A stretch of 64,000 bases of DNA from Macrolepiota albuminosa (Eukaryota; Basidiomycota; Agaricomycetes; Agaricales; Agaricaceae): positions 496,001 through 560,000 of the forward strand of contig JAMWFC010000087.1 in NCBI GenBank assembly GCA_027475525.1, read 5' to 3'. The position numbers and the translations under genes were made by a program. Shown in pieces: positions 22,669 to 33,140 of this stretch (position 1 is its first letter; each line of letters opens with the position of its first letter). The notes beneath the pieces are model-generated. The model did no database searches and was not told the origin of the DNA. It saw only the letters and a list, made by a program, of their open reading frames with translations.

Positions 22669-24856
22669 TCAATAGCCTTTTAGTACATCCCTGGACAAGC
22701 CATGATAAAAGCCAGTACTCTGGTAAAGCAACTTCTGAGGCACCCTTGAGGTGATATATCTTATATGATGGTATGCCTCAGAATGGTGTGGTAGTGAATG
22801 CAGAATGCATAATCCATAGCTATGCCTAAGACAGTGTTCATCATACCTAGTTGCAAAAAATAAAGCATGTTCTGTGCTAAACAATCAAGTTCAAAGATAT
22901 GTCAGATATCTTCTGAATCAAACCCAGTGAGCATAAAAACATGCTTGCTTCCCTACCCTTTCTATCGGAGGTATCCCTTCAAAGTGGGCATGACAGCCAG
23001 ATCTATTCATCAGTCATCAAGGTCAAGTGGAGGAAGAAGCTGCTCAGATTCAGAATTGCACACCAACTCCATTGTGTAGTCCCTTCATGGTCAAATAAAA
23101 TGCGCTGAAATTTGCAAAGAAGATAATAGGCTTTAATACAAAGTGCCAGTGCCTTTATCTTGTTTCCTATGAGCACTAACAGCTTGCAGGCTTCTTCAAG
23201 ATTCATAGGGAATCCCTGTGGCATGGTTTTTGTTAGTAAAATTGAAGTATGGTGATACCTCATTCTCTGATCCTCTTTCTGCTCCTTGGCCTGCAGTGCC
23301 TCATCCTCTACAAATACAGTGTTTGACAACTGTGAATAATAGAAGTGGCATTTGAGCACACCACCAAAGAACCAATTAGAACGCTCAGTGGTGTTCCCCT
23401 CTCCAAAAACTCCCAACCTCTCAGAAATATGTTCTGTGGCCTGCTTCAGTCAATTGTGATCAATCAATCTTGGCCTGCTTGTCTGCAGTGGCCTTACTCC
23501 AGGCAGCTGCCTTGCAGTTGCAATTCAACTGCAAATTCTTCTGCACTGCTGAGGAGGTGTCCTCCATACTTGAACCATAATCACTGACATCACCATCATC
23601 AGCAATGTCCATCAAAGCTAGCAAAGGAAGGCAATTTTCCACCTCATCTTTTGTTCACATGTCACAACAAGACGGCTCTAAAATATATGACTCTTGTGGT
23701 ACCTTGTAATTTACTGTAGGCAGGAAAAACACTATTTCTTCAGCTCCTGATCCCTTTGGCACCTCAGCTTGAAACAGCATTGTTGCAGCCTGCAGGGCCC
23801 CTTGTAGCTTGCTCTGCATCTTCACCTTGCTAGATGCATGCATTGAGGAAATTAATCCCTGGTTCTCATCATCCACCATCATATCCTCATTACCCTGCTC
23901 TACAGAAAGGGGGGTTACTTCACATATCTCCTTAAGCCCAGGAGGCACTACCGGCACCTCCACCTCCTTATGCATGTCACTCTTCTTCCCTTTCATCTCC
24001 TGCATTCTGAGGTGCTTGGCCTTAGTTTGCTCCTCTGGTGTTGTTGCTTGCCTCTTAATTGCATTGGCAAACATTTTAATTGTGTTGTTGTTATGCTGTT
24101 GCAGCATAACAATCTCATCCAGAAGGCTGGTGATTACAACTTGGGCCACTGAATCCTTCAAGAACTCAGACTCTGGAGGTACACACTGCCCTGCTGCCAC
24201 CAATTGTTGCCACACCACCTCAATCTGAGGATCCACTTGCTCCTCAGATGCTTTCTCTTTTTTTTTGCTCACTAAAAATCTATGTGGAGACAGAGACCAC
24301 CTATGGGCTGGAGATGACCTTGGTCATAGTAATCTGGGCCATTATAGGCCCTGTACTCTCATCCTACTTTGGTCATCTCAATACAGAGGCTCCTCCTGCC
24401 TCCTGCTTACTAGCTCTCTTGTGACAGTGACTCTCCTTGCCAGTTCTCACAGTGGTAACCACTCTTACTCCCTTTAAAGTGGCATCACCTCGCTTTTTGT
24501 CCTTGCCTCTCTCATTGGCAACCACTCATGCTCACACCAATGTGGCTCCATCTTACTTTGCTTACTCATCTCCAATCCTTGTCCACTTTCATGAGGACTA
24601 CCTGTTGCATCTGTGGCATCATCATTCTCCATGGAACCTGCATCTGCATAGCTTGCTGCCCAGGTCCACCAGGACCTGGGAAAAATGGCATTAGGTAATA
24701 CTGTGGGAAAAATGGTGGGGCCTGCCCAAATTGAGCCATAGTCTGATATGCTACCATGCCTGGCATCAGTGCCAACACACTAACATTACTAACCACCTGA
24801 TGTGTATTCTGTTCTCCTTCTCTATCAGAACTCTGTGAGTTCTGTTTCCATTGCAC
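22669..24856 (-). pseudogene. Decayed minus-strand gene of unknown function
   Basis: Successive minus-strand fragments lie head to tail. 24856-24566 is Met/Pro/Gln-rich (QYYLMPFFPGPGGPGQQAMQ). 24272-23655 is a 205-codon charged protein starting MSKKKEKASEEQVD. 23642-23460 and 23416-23003 follow, with GFPMNLEEACKLLVLIGNKIKALALC in the last, and traces continue to 22669. Stops and frame changes separate the pieces. I do not recognise the family. The order and composition suggest one protein with a low-complexity N-terminus and an alpha-helical C-terminus, possibly a transposon accessory protein. Confidence 0.45.
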
Positions 24857-25137
24857 CTCAGGAAGGAGTACAGTATCACTGAAGGCTGGTGTGGCAGTCT
24901 CCAGAGAAAAAAAACAAGTTTACATCTGTCAGATTATATAACCTGATCTGACTCCAGCTGATCTGATCTCAACAATCTCTTTACTTCTGATCAAGAGATT
25001 ACATCTGATCAGTTATTGTTCTGCCACAATCTTATCTAAGCACATGAGCGCTTAGATAGCTGCCTTGGCTGTTGTACCCCTTGCAATTTCAAATACCAAT
25101 CCAAAGCTGCCAGCTTTGAACACATACTGAGCAACTC

Positions 25138-25975
25138 TCATGTTGTATCTCCTGCACTCCACCAAACCTCAAATTTGAGGTTCCTTCCATCCAACCACCA
25201 ATGTCTCCATATCTCTTTGACAAACCACTCTTGTTTGTTACTTGCTCTGAAGTCATACACCTCAGGCATCACCCAATTAGGAAACAAGGCATCATCATTT
25301 GCCTTGTATGGCCTGAGCAGTGAAACATGGAATCTGGGCACAATTCTCATTGTCTGCAATACTACAGGCAACTCCAGCACATAGTTCAATGTGCATGGCT
25401 TGGCCTCCAGGGATCCTATAGCATCTGATGAACTTTGAGCACAGTTTACTGGCCCTCCTCTTTGAGAGGTTCAGGTTCTCCATTGACAAATACACTAACA
25501 AGCCCTGCATTAACTCAGGATCTGCTCTCCATTGCTCATTGGCCTGTCGCATCTGGAAGACCTGTGCCACAATAATAGCATTGTGTGTATTCACAAGATT
25601 CTCCAATACTTGCTGTGCAAAGTCTCTTATACCTTTGTGCACCACCTCAACTCCTCTGAGTTCTTGGATCATGGAGGGCATGTACCCTCCATTCACTTTA
25701 AATGGTGCATATCCAGTGGTCTCTGAGACACTGGCATTAATTGCAAACTCAGTTAGCAGAATCTTGTCTATCCAATCTCATTGGTCAGGCCTGACCACTG
25801 TCTGGAATATCTGAGCCACACTACAATTGGCTCACTCAGTCTGTCTATCTGTTTGAGGGTGGAACAAGATTGATATCAATAGCCTTGCTCCAAGCAGCTT
25901 GTGCAGCTCTCACCACCATAGTGACATGAATTTTGAATCTCTGTCACTCACAATTGAGCTTGAGAGACCATGAAG
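25138..25975 (-). pseudogene. Ty3/gypsy integrase C-terminus with chromodomain, remnant
   Basis: Minus-strand frames carry the end of a chromoviral gypsy polyprotein: integrase core traces (25975-25745), then NLVNTHNAIIVAQVFQMRQAN..DPELMQGLLVYLSMENLNL (25600-25430), then MRIVPRFHVSLLRPYKAND and a chromodomain-like EWFVKEIWRHWW..LKFEVWW (25340-25150). The frame shifts at about 25430-25390. Nothing of the reverse transcriptase survives: the upstream side is cut by the minisatellite at about 25980. Confidence 0.8.
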
Positions 25976-25989
25976 CCTCACAATATTCT

Positions 25990-27595
25990 TGAGGTTCCGA
26001 GATTTAGAATAGATCGAGGTTTTTCTGTGCAGCAGACTATGTGTGGGAAAAATGTCTTCAATTTTTGCCGTCATGTGATTTTGATTGTTGTTGTTGATTT
26101 TTGTCCTGAGGCTGAGGTAGAAGTGTGGGAAAAATGTCTTCGATTTTTGCTGTCATGTGATTTATCAGACTGTTCATTTATTTGAATTGCTTGTGTAAGC
26201 AGCAGCCTGTATTAGTGTGTGAAAAATGTCTTCAATTTTTGCTGTCATGTGATTCATTGGACTGTCAGATGCTTGTGTGAAAAATGTCTTTGATTTTTGC
26301 TGTCATGTGATTTATTGAACTGCCACTTAGTAAGCAGTAGCCTGTGTCAGTGTATGAAAAATGTCTTCAATTTTTGCTATCATGTAATTTACTGGACTGC
26401 CAGATGCTTGTGCAAAAAATGTCTTTGATTTTTGCTGTCATGTGATTTATTGGACTGCCAGATGCTTATGTAAGCAATAGTAGGTCCAGACATTTAGTAA
26501 GCAGTAGCCTGTATCAGTGTGCAAAAATGTAAGGGTGATCTCTAGAGGCTGTAGCTCAGTCATACAGCTGGCAGAGGGAGATCCAAAGTGTATTAGAATA
26601 TATACTGACAATATCAAGGTAGCTACTCACCTGGCAGAGGGAGATCCAAAGAGAACAAGTCTAGGGATTCCCTATGCCAGGTTGGACGCTTCTGGGGCCT
26701 CTGAAGCATGGGAAACAACTGTACAGTACAACAAAACCTTAAAAACTCAAAAATTGCCTACACAAACACTTGTACAAATAAGGGGCAAACTCTGGCAAAC
26801 TCTGGCTTATATAAGCAGTCTGGAAGCGGTGCTGAGTAGGCCCACACTTGTCTGAATGGTGGCTAAAGAACCAGAGCATCTCAAGGGCTGAGAGTGGTAC
26901 TAGCAGATAGTGTTGAAAGAATAGAAACAGTGAAATGAAATAATGTCAGAAGAAATAAGAGAATGAATGGAAGAAGAGTGAAGAGATAAGAAGTGAGAAA
27001 AGGAAGAAATGAGGAGTTCCCTGACAGAAAAATGTCTTCAATTTTTACTGTCATGTGATTCATTGGACTGTCAGATGCTTGTATAAGCAATAGTAGGTCC
27101 AGACACTTAATAAGCAGTAGCCTGTGTCAGTGTGCAAAAAATGTCTTTAATTTTTGCTGTTATGTGATTCATTGGACTGTCAGATGCTTGTATAAGCAAT
27201 AGTAGGTCCAGACACTTAGTAAGCAGTAGTAGGTCCAGACATTTAGTAAGCAGTAGCCTGTGTCAGTGTGCAAAAAATGTCTTCAACTTTTGCCGTTATG
27301 TGATTCATTGGACTGTCAGATGCTTGTGTAAGCAATAGTAGGTCCAGACACTTAGTAAGCAGTAGTAGGTCTGGACACTTGCCTGTGTTAGTGTGCGAAA
27401 AATGTCTTCAATTTTTGCTGTCATGTGATTCATTGGACTGCCAGATGCTTGTGTAAGCAATAGTAGGTCCAGACACTTAGTAAGCAGTAGTAGGTCTGGA
27501 CACTTGCCTGTGTCAGTGTGCAAAAAATGTCTTCAATTTTTGCTGTTATGTGATTCACTGGACTGCCAGATGCTTGTGTAAGCAATAGTAGGTCC
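25990..27595 (+). repeat. Minisatellite array with ~11 cores, interrupted by an LTR
   Basis: The core 'aaaaatgtcttcaatttttgc' followed by 'tgtcatgtgattcattgga' recurs about eleven times (near 26050, 26130, 26226, 26286, 26361, 26418, 27030, 27140, 27278, 27402 and 27524). Units run about 57-140 bp because of an optional 'gcaatagtaggtccagacacttagtaagcagtag' block that is itself repeated. A family-D solo LTR (26528-27026) lies within the array. Confidence 0.85.
26528..27026 (+). repeat. Solo LTR D2 (499 bp)
   Basis: TGTAAGGGTGATC to CCCTGACA, matching D1 and D3 along its length. It is inserted in the minisatellite, with A-rich flanks (aaaaa / gaaaa) consistent with a mutated 5-bp duplication. 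Confidence 0.85.
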
Positions 27596-28567
27596 CAGTT
27601 CAATCTGTCTCTGCATTTGTCACATCAATCTGTCTCTGCATCCACCATTTTCACAGCAGATCTCTTGCAGTTTGGGGAGAAATAAAATCAGGAAGCACCC
27701 GTCTAAATTTATCAATTGCCATTGAGGCCAATTCTTGCCACATGGCCACCTTTTTGTGGGCATATGACTGGAGACCTCTTTTCTTTACTAACATATCACA
27801 CTTCAACCAAATATCTGCCTGGTTGAAGAAATACCGAACTGTCCACTCCATTTCACTTGTGATAAGCTGACATTCCTCTGTCTATCTGTTGCATTGTGCT
27901 CTAGCACGTAGATAATGAACATGATTAACTGAAGAGATATGTTCATGAACAGATGTAATGATAATGGAAATGTTAACAAAAGGACTCACATTCAGAAATA
28001 GTTGCAGATTCATTTTCTGTATCAGAATTAGAGTGCCATATCCAAGATACCTTGATCCTTGATGAACCAGGAATGTTGGGATCTTGTATAGCTGTGCTTG
28101 CATTCAAATCTGCTTTTTGTAGAACTGGATACTTTTTCTGAATGCTGGGGTCCAATCCCAGTCACAGCAAAGCACTGCAGCATCATGCATAGGCACAAGC
28201 CTTCACCAAGATTGAGGCCTAGATTCTTTGAAGAGATGCACAAGCTCAAGTTTTCACATTCTTGCTTGGGGCAACCTGGACGACATAAGAATATAGGAAT
28301 GATTTCTCTGCAATGAATTCCTGAAGGGCTTGCAGGAGCCTTTCAATTTGAATCAAGTGCAGATTGCGCTCTATCATTATTAATAGTGAGACATTACCTA
28401 TGATCATAGATGGGAAGAAGATTTCAAAATTTTCTGAAACAACTGCATCTGTTGGTCCAAGGTTATTTGCCAGCAGTACTAGCAGATCTGCTGGTTGTTC
28501 ATCTTCTGCCATTTCATTGTTATCAAAGGCCCTAGGAGCTTCATCCAGTTCCAGGGGGGCAGTCCAC

Positions 28568-29593
28568 TGATAGGACCCTATACAGGTTAGGCGCATCAAC
28601 GGCAGGCTTGGCACCGGCTCCGGAAACCTTGCCGCACTCGTTCCGAACTTAGCGCACGCGTTCTACCTATTTTAAGCCATTTCTGACGGCCGCGCACGGC
28701 AAGAAGCAGATCCAATCAGTGATAGCGCCGATCGGCAGACAGAATGACAACTGACAGATGGCATCAGTCACTGACGACAGCGCTTAGCGAGAAGCTTGAT
28801 GATCTATCAAAACTGACGGACAGCTTGGCGTTTGACCTTGGCGTCTGACACCGCTTACGCTTAGCGAGAAGCTTGATGATCTATCAAAACTGACGGACAG
28901 CTTGGCGTTTGACCTTGGCGTCTGACACCGCTTAGCGTCTCGATTTGGCGCCTGACATCGCTTAGGTGCTCTGACGGACAGAAGGGTGATGGAGTGATGG
29001 TTTAGCTTCGCGATCTGTCGCCTGGCGTCGCTAAGGCTCTTGAATGGACGGTAGGGATCTGAAACCGTTGGAGCTACCCCTATGAAATTTTCCAGTTTAC
29101 CGCACTTTGGCGATGGTTGGTCACTGGCGACGGTGAACTCCTTGTAGTATATATATTACTTACCGACTTGTACATACAACAGCAGACGAATAGACCAGAG
29201 TTTCCCCCTTTACTTCAGTCTCCCTTACGCTCAAGAGCTCATTTACGCTACGGTCGGCAACGTCAAACTCATCGGCAGTTGCAGACGTTCGCCAATACTC
29301 AACATACTCGCGCCTTGCAACTACGGCAGGCACTATCGACGCTTAGACCTCGCTAAGCTTACCGCGCTCTTGCCGTTGACCTTGCCATGTTTACTTACCG
29401 CATTTTCCTTAGGCGCTTTACCTTAGCGCTTACCACTTGCCGACCCCGTTACCGACTTTTACCCTTTTTCACAGACGTGTTCTCTGGGACCTGCCCGGGA
29501 CTCCTCACATTACTTTTAGCGCGCCCAACGCACACTCTTGGTACGGTAACACTTTTGTTACATTTGTTACTGACCAAACTTTGGGCGTCATCA
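28568..29593 (+). repeat. Solo LTR F1 (gypsy, 1026 bp)
   Basis: It starts TGATAGGACCC and ends GGGCGTCATCA, with CCAC duplicated on both sides (28564-28567 and 29594-29597). It matches the LTRs at 42520-43462 (reverse) and 63409 onward. It is CpG-rich, unlike its host KDZ copy. A 77-bp direct duplication inside it (28781-28934) is absent from the other copies. Confidence 0.9.
28781..28934. repeat. Exact 77-bp tandem duplication (likely assembly artefact)
   Basis: 'cgcttagcgagaagcttgat...' at 28781 recurs at 28858, an offset of exactly 77. LTRs F2 and F3 have it once. Confidence 0.85.
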
Positions 29594-31348
29594 CCACCTT
29601 CCACTAGCAATAAACCCGCTCCTGTCCTGAGAAGCAGCAAGAACATTGAGTCGAACTCTTAATAGTTCTCTTTCTGCCTTGACCTTTTGCCAATCATTAT
29701 TGCTTGCATGCCAATTCAAATGGCGAACCTGGTCCTGAATTGCAATTCTGAGCTTTCAATTAGTGAGATAGGTTGGGCCATCAGCAATACACCTTACTGC
29801 TGCTCCTCAATGTCAAGGGCAAGTTGAATCCAGAAGAAATGAATATTCATCACTGCAACATTCATTGAGTGGTTTCCACTGTCCGCTGCCATTTAGTCTT
29901 CACTTGCATTATTGAAGGTCATTGTACAAGCTTTGAGAATATCCATTGCTTTATGGTTTCCCTCCTCTCTGAGCCTTTCTGCCTTAGCTATTCTGGCTTT
30001 CCAGCTTGTTAGTAAATCCGTTGATATTTCAACGGATCACTTGATAAAATATTGAATGGCTGCATCTCTCATTTCAACAGCAGTTCTGTACTTTTGACAT
30101 AGAAATGGAACCATGTCAAGCAGCTTCTTCCAGTTTGAGTCACACATGTAATCATCAAGGATTTCTGCCCAATGTGCCAAGGTAGCTGTATGAGCCATCT
30201 GTGAGACTTTATTTAGTGTAGATCAAAGACTTTCAATTATCTCCCCAGCCAAATGACTAGCCCCAGGAATGAAGGACAGAACAAAGTGGAAAAAACAATC
30301 CTCCTTATGCCCATAGACATGAAGAAGTCCTATTGCAAAGTCTACAAGTAGATTATCCAGCAGGACTTCTTCGGCTTCAGCAAGCCATTCAGAAAATTTG
30401 ACACACCACTGGCATGCTATGTCATATACCAGTAGGAAATGCTGAATCCCATCCATGTTGGTCATCTTAACTGTCTGTATGATGGAAAAGTCTGTGTAAA
30501 TCTGGCCTTCACCACAGGTCAAGTTTGTTACACTATTAGAAGCAAAGCAGCTGTGCCGTATACATGCCATTGCAACAATACTAGTAATGTTACATGACTT
30601 GTTCATCATCAGGGCCTTTTCAATAGCTTTGAATGTGTTTTTACAAGTGGCTCTCTGAATAGACGGAGGTCTAGCAGATGGCCAATGGACAGGATTGAAT
30701 TGATAAGTGGACGGCGGACAGGTAGAGTTAAAGAATGTCACTTACTGTTGGCTGTTCCTTTGCGTGCTTGAGATAGTAGGTGAGCTCATCCCTCCTGGCC
30801 ATCATACCACCGTCTTCTAAATTTCACGGGGTAGGGCATCACAACAGTACGTGTCATACGTTGTATGGGAGCCTGCTTTGTGCCATACTATACGTGTCCA
30901 GCGGAGTCCGCTACACTGGAGCAGAGCAGTCCCCACAGTGCTGTAGAATACAGAGCTGCGGACGTGTCACAATGTGCTGTATGACATGGTCCAGTGGATC
31001 GATAAAAGGTGGGCACACATATGCACATGCAGGCCTGGCAGATGCCAGCAGACACTAGCGGACATCAATGTGCATCAGCGGCCGCTGGCGGGCATCAGCA
31101 CACGAGTGAAAGCCTCCTCCATTGGTAGACTTCATGGCATGAATAAACCCTCCTCGAGGTTCCCCACTTCCCTCCCCTCTCCATTCCTTCCTGCAATAAC
31201 TCATCTGGCAGAGTTCGTCAGCAGCCGTCGTGACCCGCTGGCATCCATCGGCATCCATTGGCACCAGCAGACATCCACAGAGGCCTACGCAGGTCCACGG
31301 AGTCTGGTTGGACCAAGGAAAAAGGTAACTTCGTCTTGCCCACCGTAT

Positions 31349-31430
31349 GCCTGTGAGGGGGAATCGAACCCCTGGTCTTGGGAAAGCCTCCAGCAATGGA
31401 ACGCACATTTAACCGTTGCACCACAGGTCC
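31349..31430 (-). repeat. tRNA-like module inside the inverted repeat (left)
   Basis: Minus strand: a CCTGTG...CACAGG acceptor-like pairing, an A-box-like TGGTGCAACGG, and a T-arm-like GGGGTTCGATTCCCC containing a B box. The anticodon arm is imperfect, so this is a tRNA-derived sequence rather than a confident functional tRNA. Confidence 0.6.
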
Positions 31431-31520
31431 GTTACTAACGAATAGATTCAAAGGTCGGATAACACAATAAATGGACGCCCACCTATGTTTCTGCAGGTTC
31501 CTATATGGCTTATTTGAGGT

Positions 31521-31675
31521 GGAAGGGGGGTGGCATACCTTCCAAAAGAGTTTTTGTGGCCTGAAAGGGGCGTTGGCATCAGCAGCCATCAGCTGGCGGA
31601 AGGGGGGTGGCATACCTTCCAAAAGAGTTTTTGTGGCCTGAAAGGGGCGTTGGCATCAGCAGCCATCAGCTGGCA
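31521..31675. repeat. Exact 77-bp tandem duplication (likely assembly artefact)
   Basis: 'ggaaggggggtggcatacct' starts at 31521 and again at 31598. The opposite inverted-repeat arm has the segment only once. Confidence 0.85.
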
Positions 31676-32178
31676 TCCGTTGTGACCCGCTGGCATCTGT
31701 CGGCATCCGTTGGCATCCGTCGTGCATCCGTTAGCATCTGCCGGATATCCGCTGGTATCCGTCGGCAACCCCTGGCATCATCTGGCATCAGGGTGGGAGA
31801 GAAGGAAACGGGGTGTGTGGGTGTCCACCACATGGGGTGGCATCTTGGAGAGCGTGGGGGGTGGCGGAAGAGGGATGGGGGTGGGGAGAAAGAGGGAGAA
31901 GGGAGAAGGGAAGGAGCATGGGTGTCCGCTGGTACTCCAGCGGACGTAGCAGACGTCGGACGTCAGGTCAGGGGGGAGGAGGGAAGCGAGGTGCATGTGG
32001 TGGATGGGGGTGGCATGTGAGGTAGTGTGGAGAGTGGAGAGGATGGCACTGGGGAGAAAGAGGGGGAAGGGCAGAAGAGGGTGCGTGAGTGTCTGCTGTC
32101 CGCTGGCATGCCAGCGGACGGTAGCAGACAGTACCTGACATCGTCATGTGAGCCAGCTGATGTCAGCGGTGCAACCAG

Positions 32179-32260
32179 TCCCAGTGGTTTAGTGGAATAT
32201 TCGTTTATTGATATTCAATATTGTGTACAGCGGTGGGTTCTACTCCCCCTACTCCACCTT
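32179..32260 (+). repeat. tRNA-like module near the inner edge of the left arm
   Basis: A-box-like TGGTTTAGTGG (32184-32194) and B-box-like GGGTTCTACTCC (32235-32246), with an AT-rich 'gaatattcgtttattgatattcaata' between them. The mirror copy is at 57877-57959. Confidence 0.55.
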
Positions 32261-32413
32261 AACGGGGACTAATGGTGTGTTTTTATATGGGTGCATTTTT
32301 GCTCTACATATACATCATACTGACCTGTAGTATGCACCTGTGGTAGTGGATCTGACCAAAACTCTAGCAATTACTGAAGCGGGATAGGATGGAGGAGTTG
32401 ACACATGAGATCA

Positions 32414-32513
32414 NNNNNNNNNNNNNNNNNNNNNNNNNNNNNNNNNNNNNNNNNNNNNNNNNNNNNNNNNNNNNNNNNNNNNNNNNNNNNNNNNNNNNNN
32501 NNNNNNNNNNNNN
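32414..32513. other. Assembly gap (100 N)
   Basis: Exactly 100 Ns, a conventional scaffold gap of unknown true size. Confidence 0.99.
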
Positions 32514-33003
32514 GCAATATTTGGGGTGTGGTTGACACTTTGCAGAATCAACTTCACATCTCTACCCATCCCTCCAGTCCGTCAGCTCAGAATGATGTGG
32601 CAGTGCATCCAACAGGGCACAGTGGACTTGAACCCATCGTTGAAGAGGAAGAAACCACTCCTGACCCCATCGCTGACCAATCCTCTGCCACTGCTGACAT
32701 ATCTGTTCCCACTGATGACACCTCTGCCCTCGCCACTAACCAATCCCATCACGCCGCTGACTTATCCGCTCTCACTGTCGCTCCGTCCCCGCTTCAACAA
32801 ACATCCTCAGGGACGTCTCCCACACAAAAATCTCCGTCACCCCCTCAACCATCTTCCGTCCCTCCACTAGTCCCTGCTAAGGACCCTCTCCCTGGCCCAA
32901 GGGGACGGGCTCGCAGCAACTCCCAAAGTAGTCAGCCACCAATGCAACGGACCCAATCATCTAGTCGGCTTACTGAGAGACGGAAGGCAACAGAAGACAA
33001 GTG
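32514..33003 (+). CDS. C-terminal fragment of an unknown Ser/Pro/Thr-rich protein
   Basis: An open frame runs out of the gap to a TGA at 33001-33003, about 162 codons. It is disordered in character: VEEEETTPDP, repeated SPPQPSSVPPLV-type stretches, and a basic end (SSRLTERRKATEDK). The upstream part is lost in the gap and I recognise no domain. It converges on the minus-strand gene at 33141, 137 bp away. Confidence 0.45.
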
Positions 33004-33140
33004 AAGATGGACGGTTTAAGATGGACAGTTTGTTATTGTACAATTTTTTTTTTCATTATAATAGACATTGCAGACATTGCTACATTTTTATAAGACTATA
33101 GTTTACAAAAATGTAATGTAACATTTCCCCCTTCCCCACA

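Larger units (their letters stand above)
27596..30822 (-). pseudogene. KDZ transposase copy B, truncated and split by a solo LTR
   Basis: It aligns to the 3' half of the KDZ transposase at 35610-54095. It begins at EGSGMMARRDELTYYLKHAKEQ (about 30815), keeps the intron after that point, then MMNKSCNITSIVAMACI, LLVYDIACQWC (second catalytic Asp) and GEIIESL (third acidic residue) in 30741-30223. After solo LTR F1 (28568-29593) it continues to the C-terminus QSYAHKKVAMWQEL (27700-27760). Frameshifts and stops separate the fragments. The N-terminal cysteine cluster is absent: the copy ends where the long inverted repeat starts at 30829. Confidence 0.88.
30829..32413 (+). repeat. Left arm of a ~1.6-kb inverted repeat
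   Basis: Starting at 'gggtagggcatcacaa' the segment matches the reverse complement of about 57716-59357 along its whole length. Both include the tRNA-like module, the G-rich stretch with 'gggtggcatcttggagag', and the inner edge 'aattactgaagcggg'. The left arm is cut by the assembly gap. Short open frames within it are low-complexity and differ between the two arms, so I do not call genes. Confidence 0.85.

Noticed and set aside
26013..27590. Regular repeats with variable blocks, superficially CRISPR-like
   Set aside because: Units vary from 57 to 140 bp, the blocks between cores are themselves repeats rather than unique spacers, and the genome is fungal.
31349..31430. A functional tRNA gene
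   Set aside because: The T-arm and acceptor are good but the anticodon stem cannot be paired cleanly, and the sequence is part of a repeated element.
31607..32025. Three overlapping open frames of 70-137 codons in the left inverted arm
   Set aside because: They are overlapping frames of one G-rich low-complexity tract, interrupted or altered in the mirror arm, and partly created by the 77-bp duplication.
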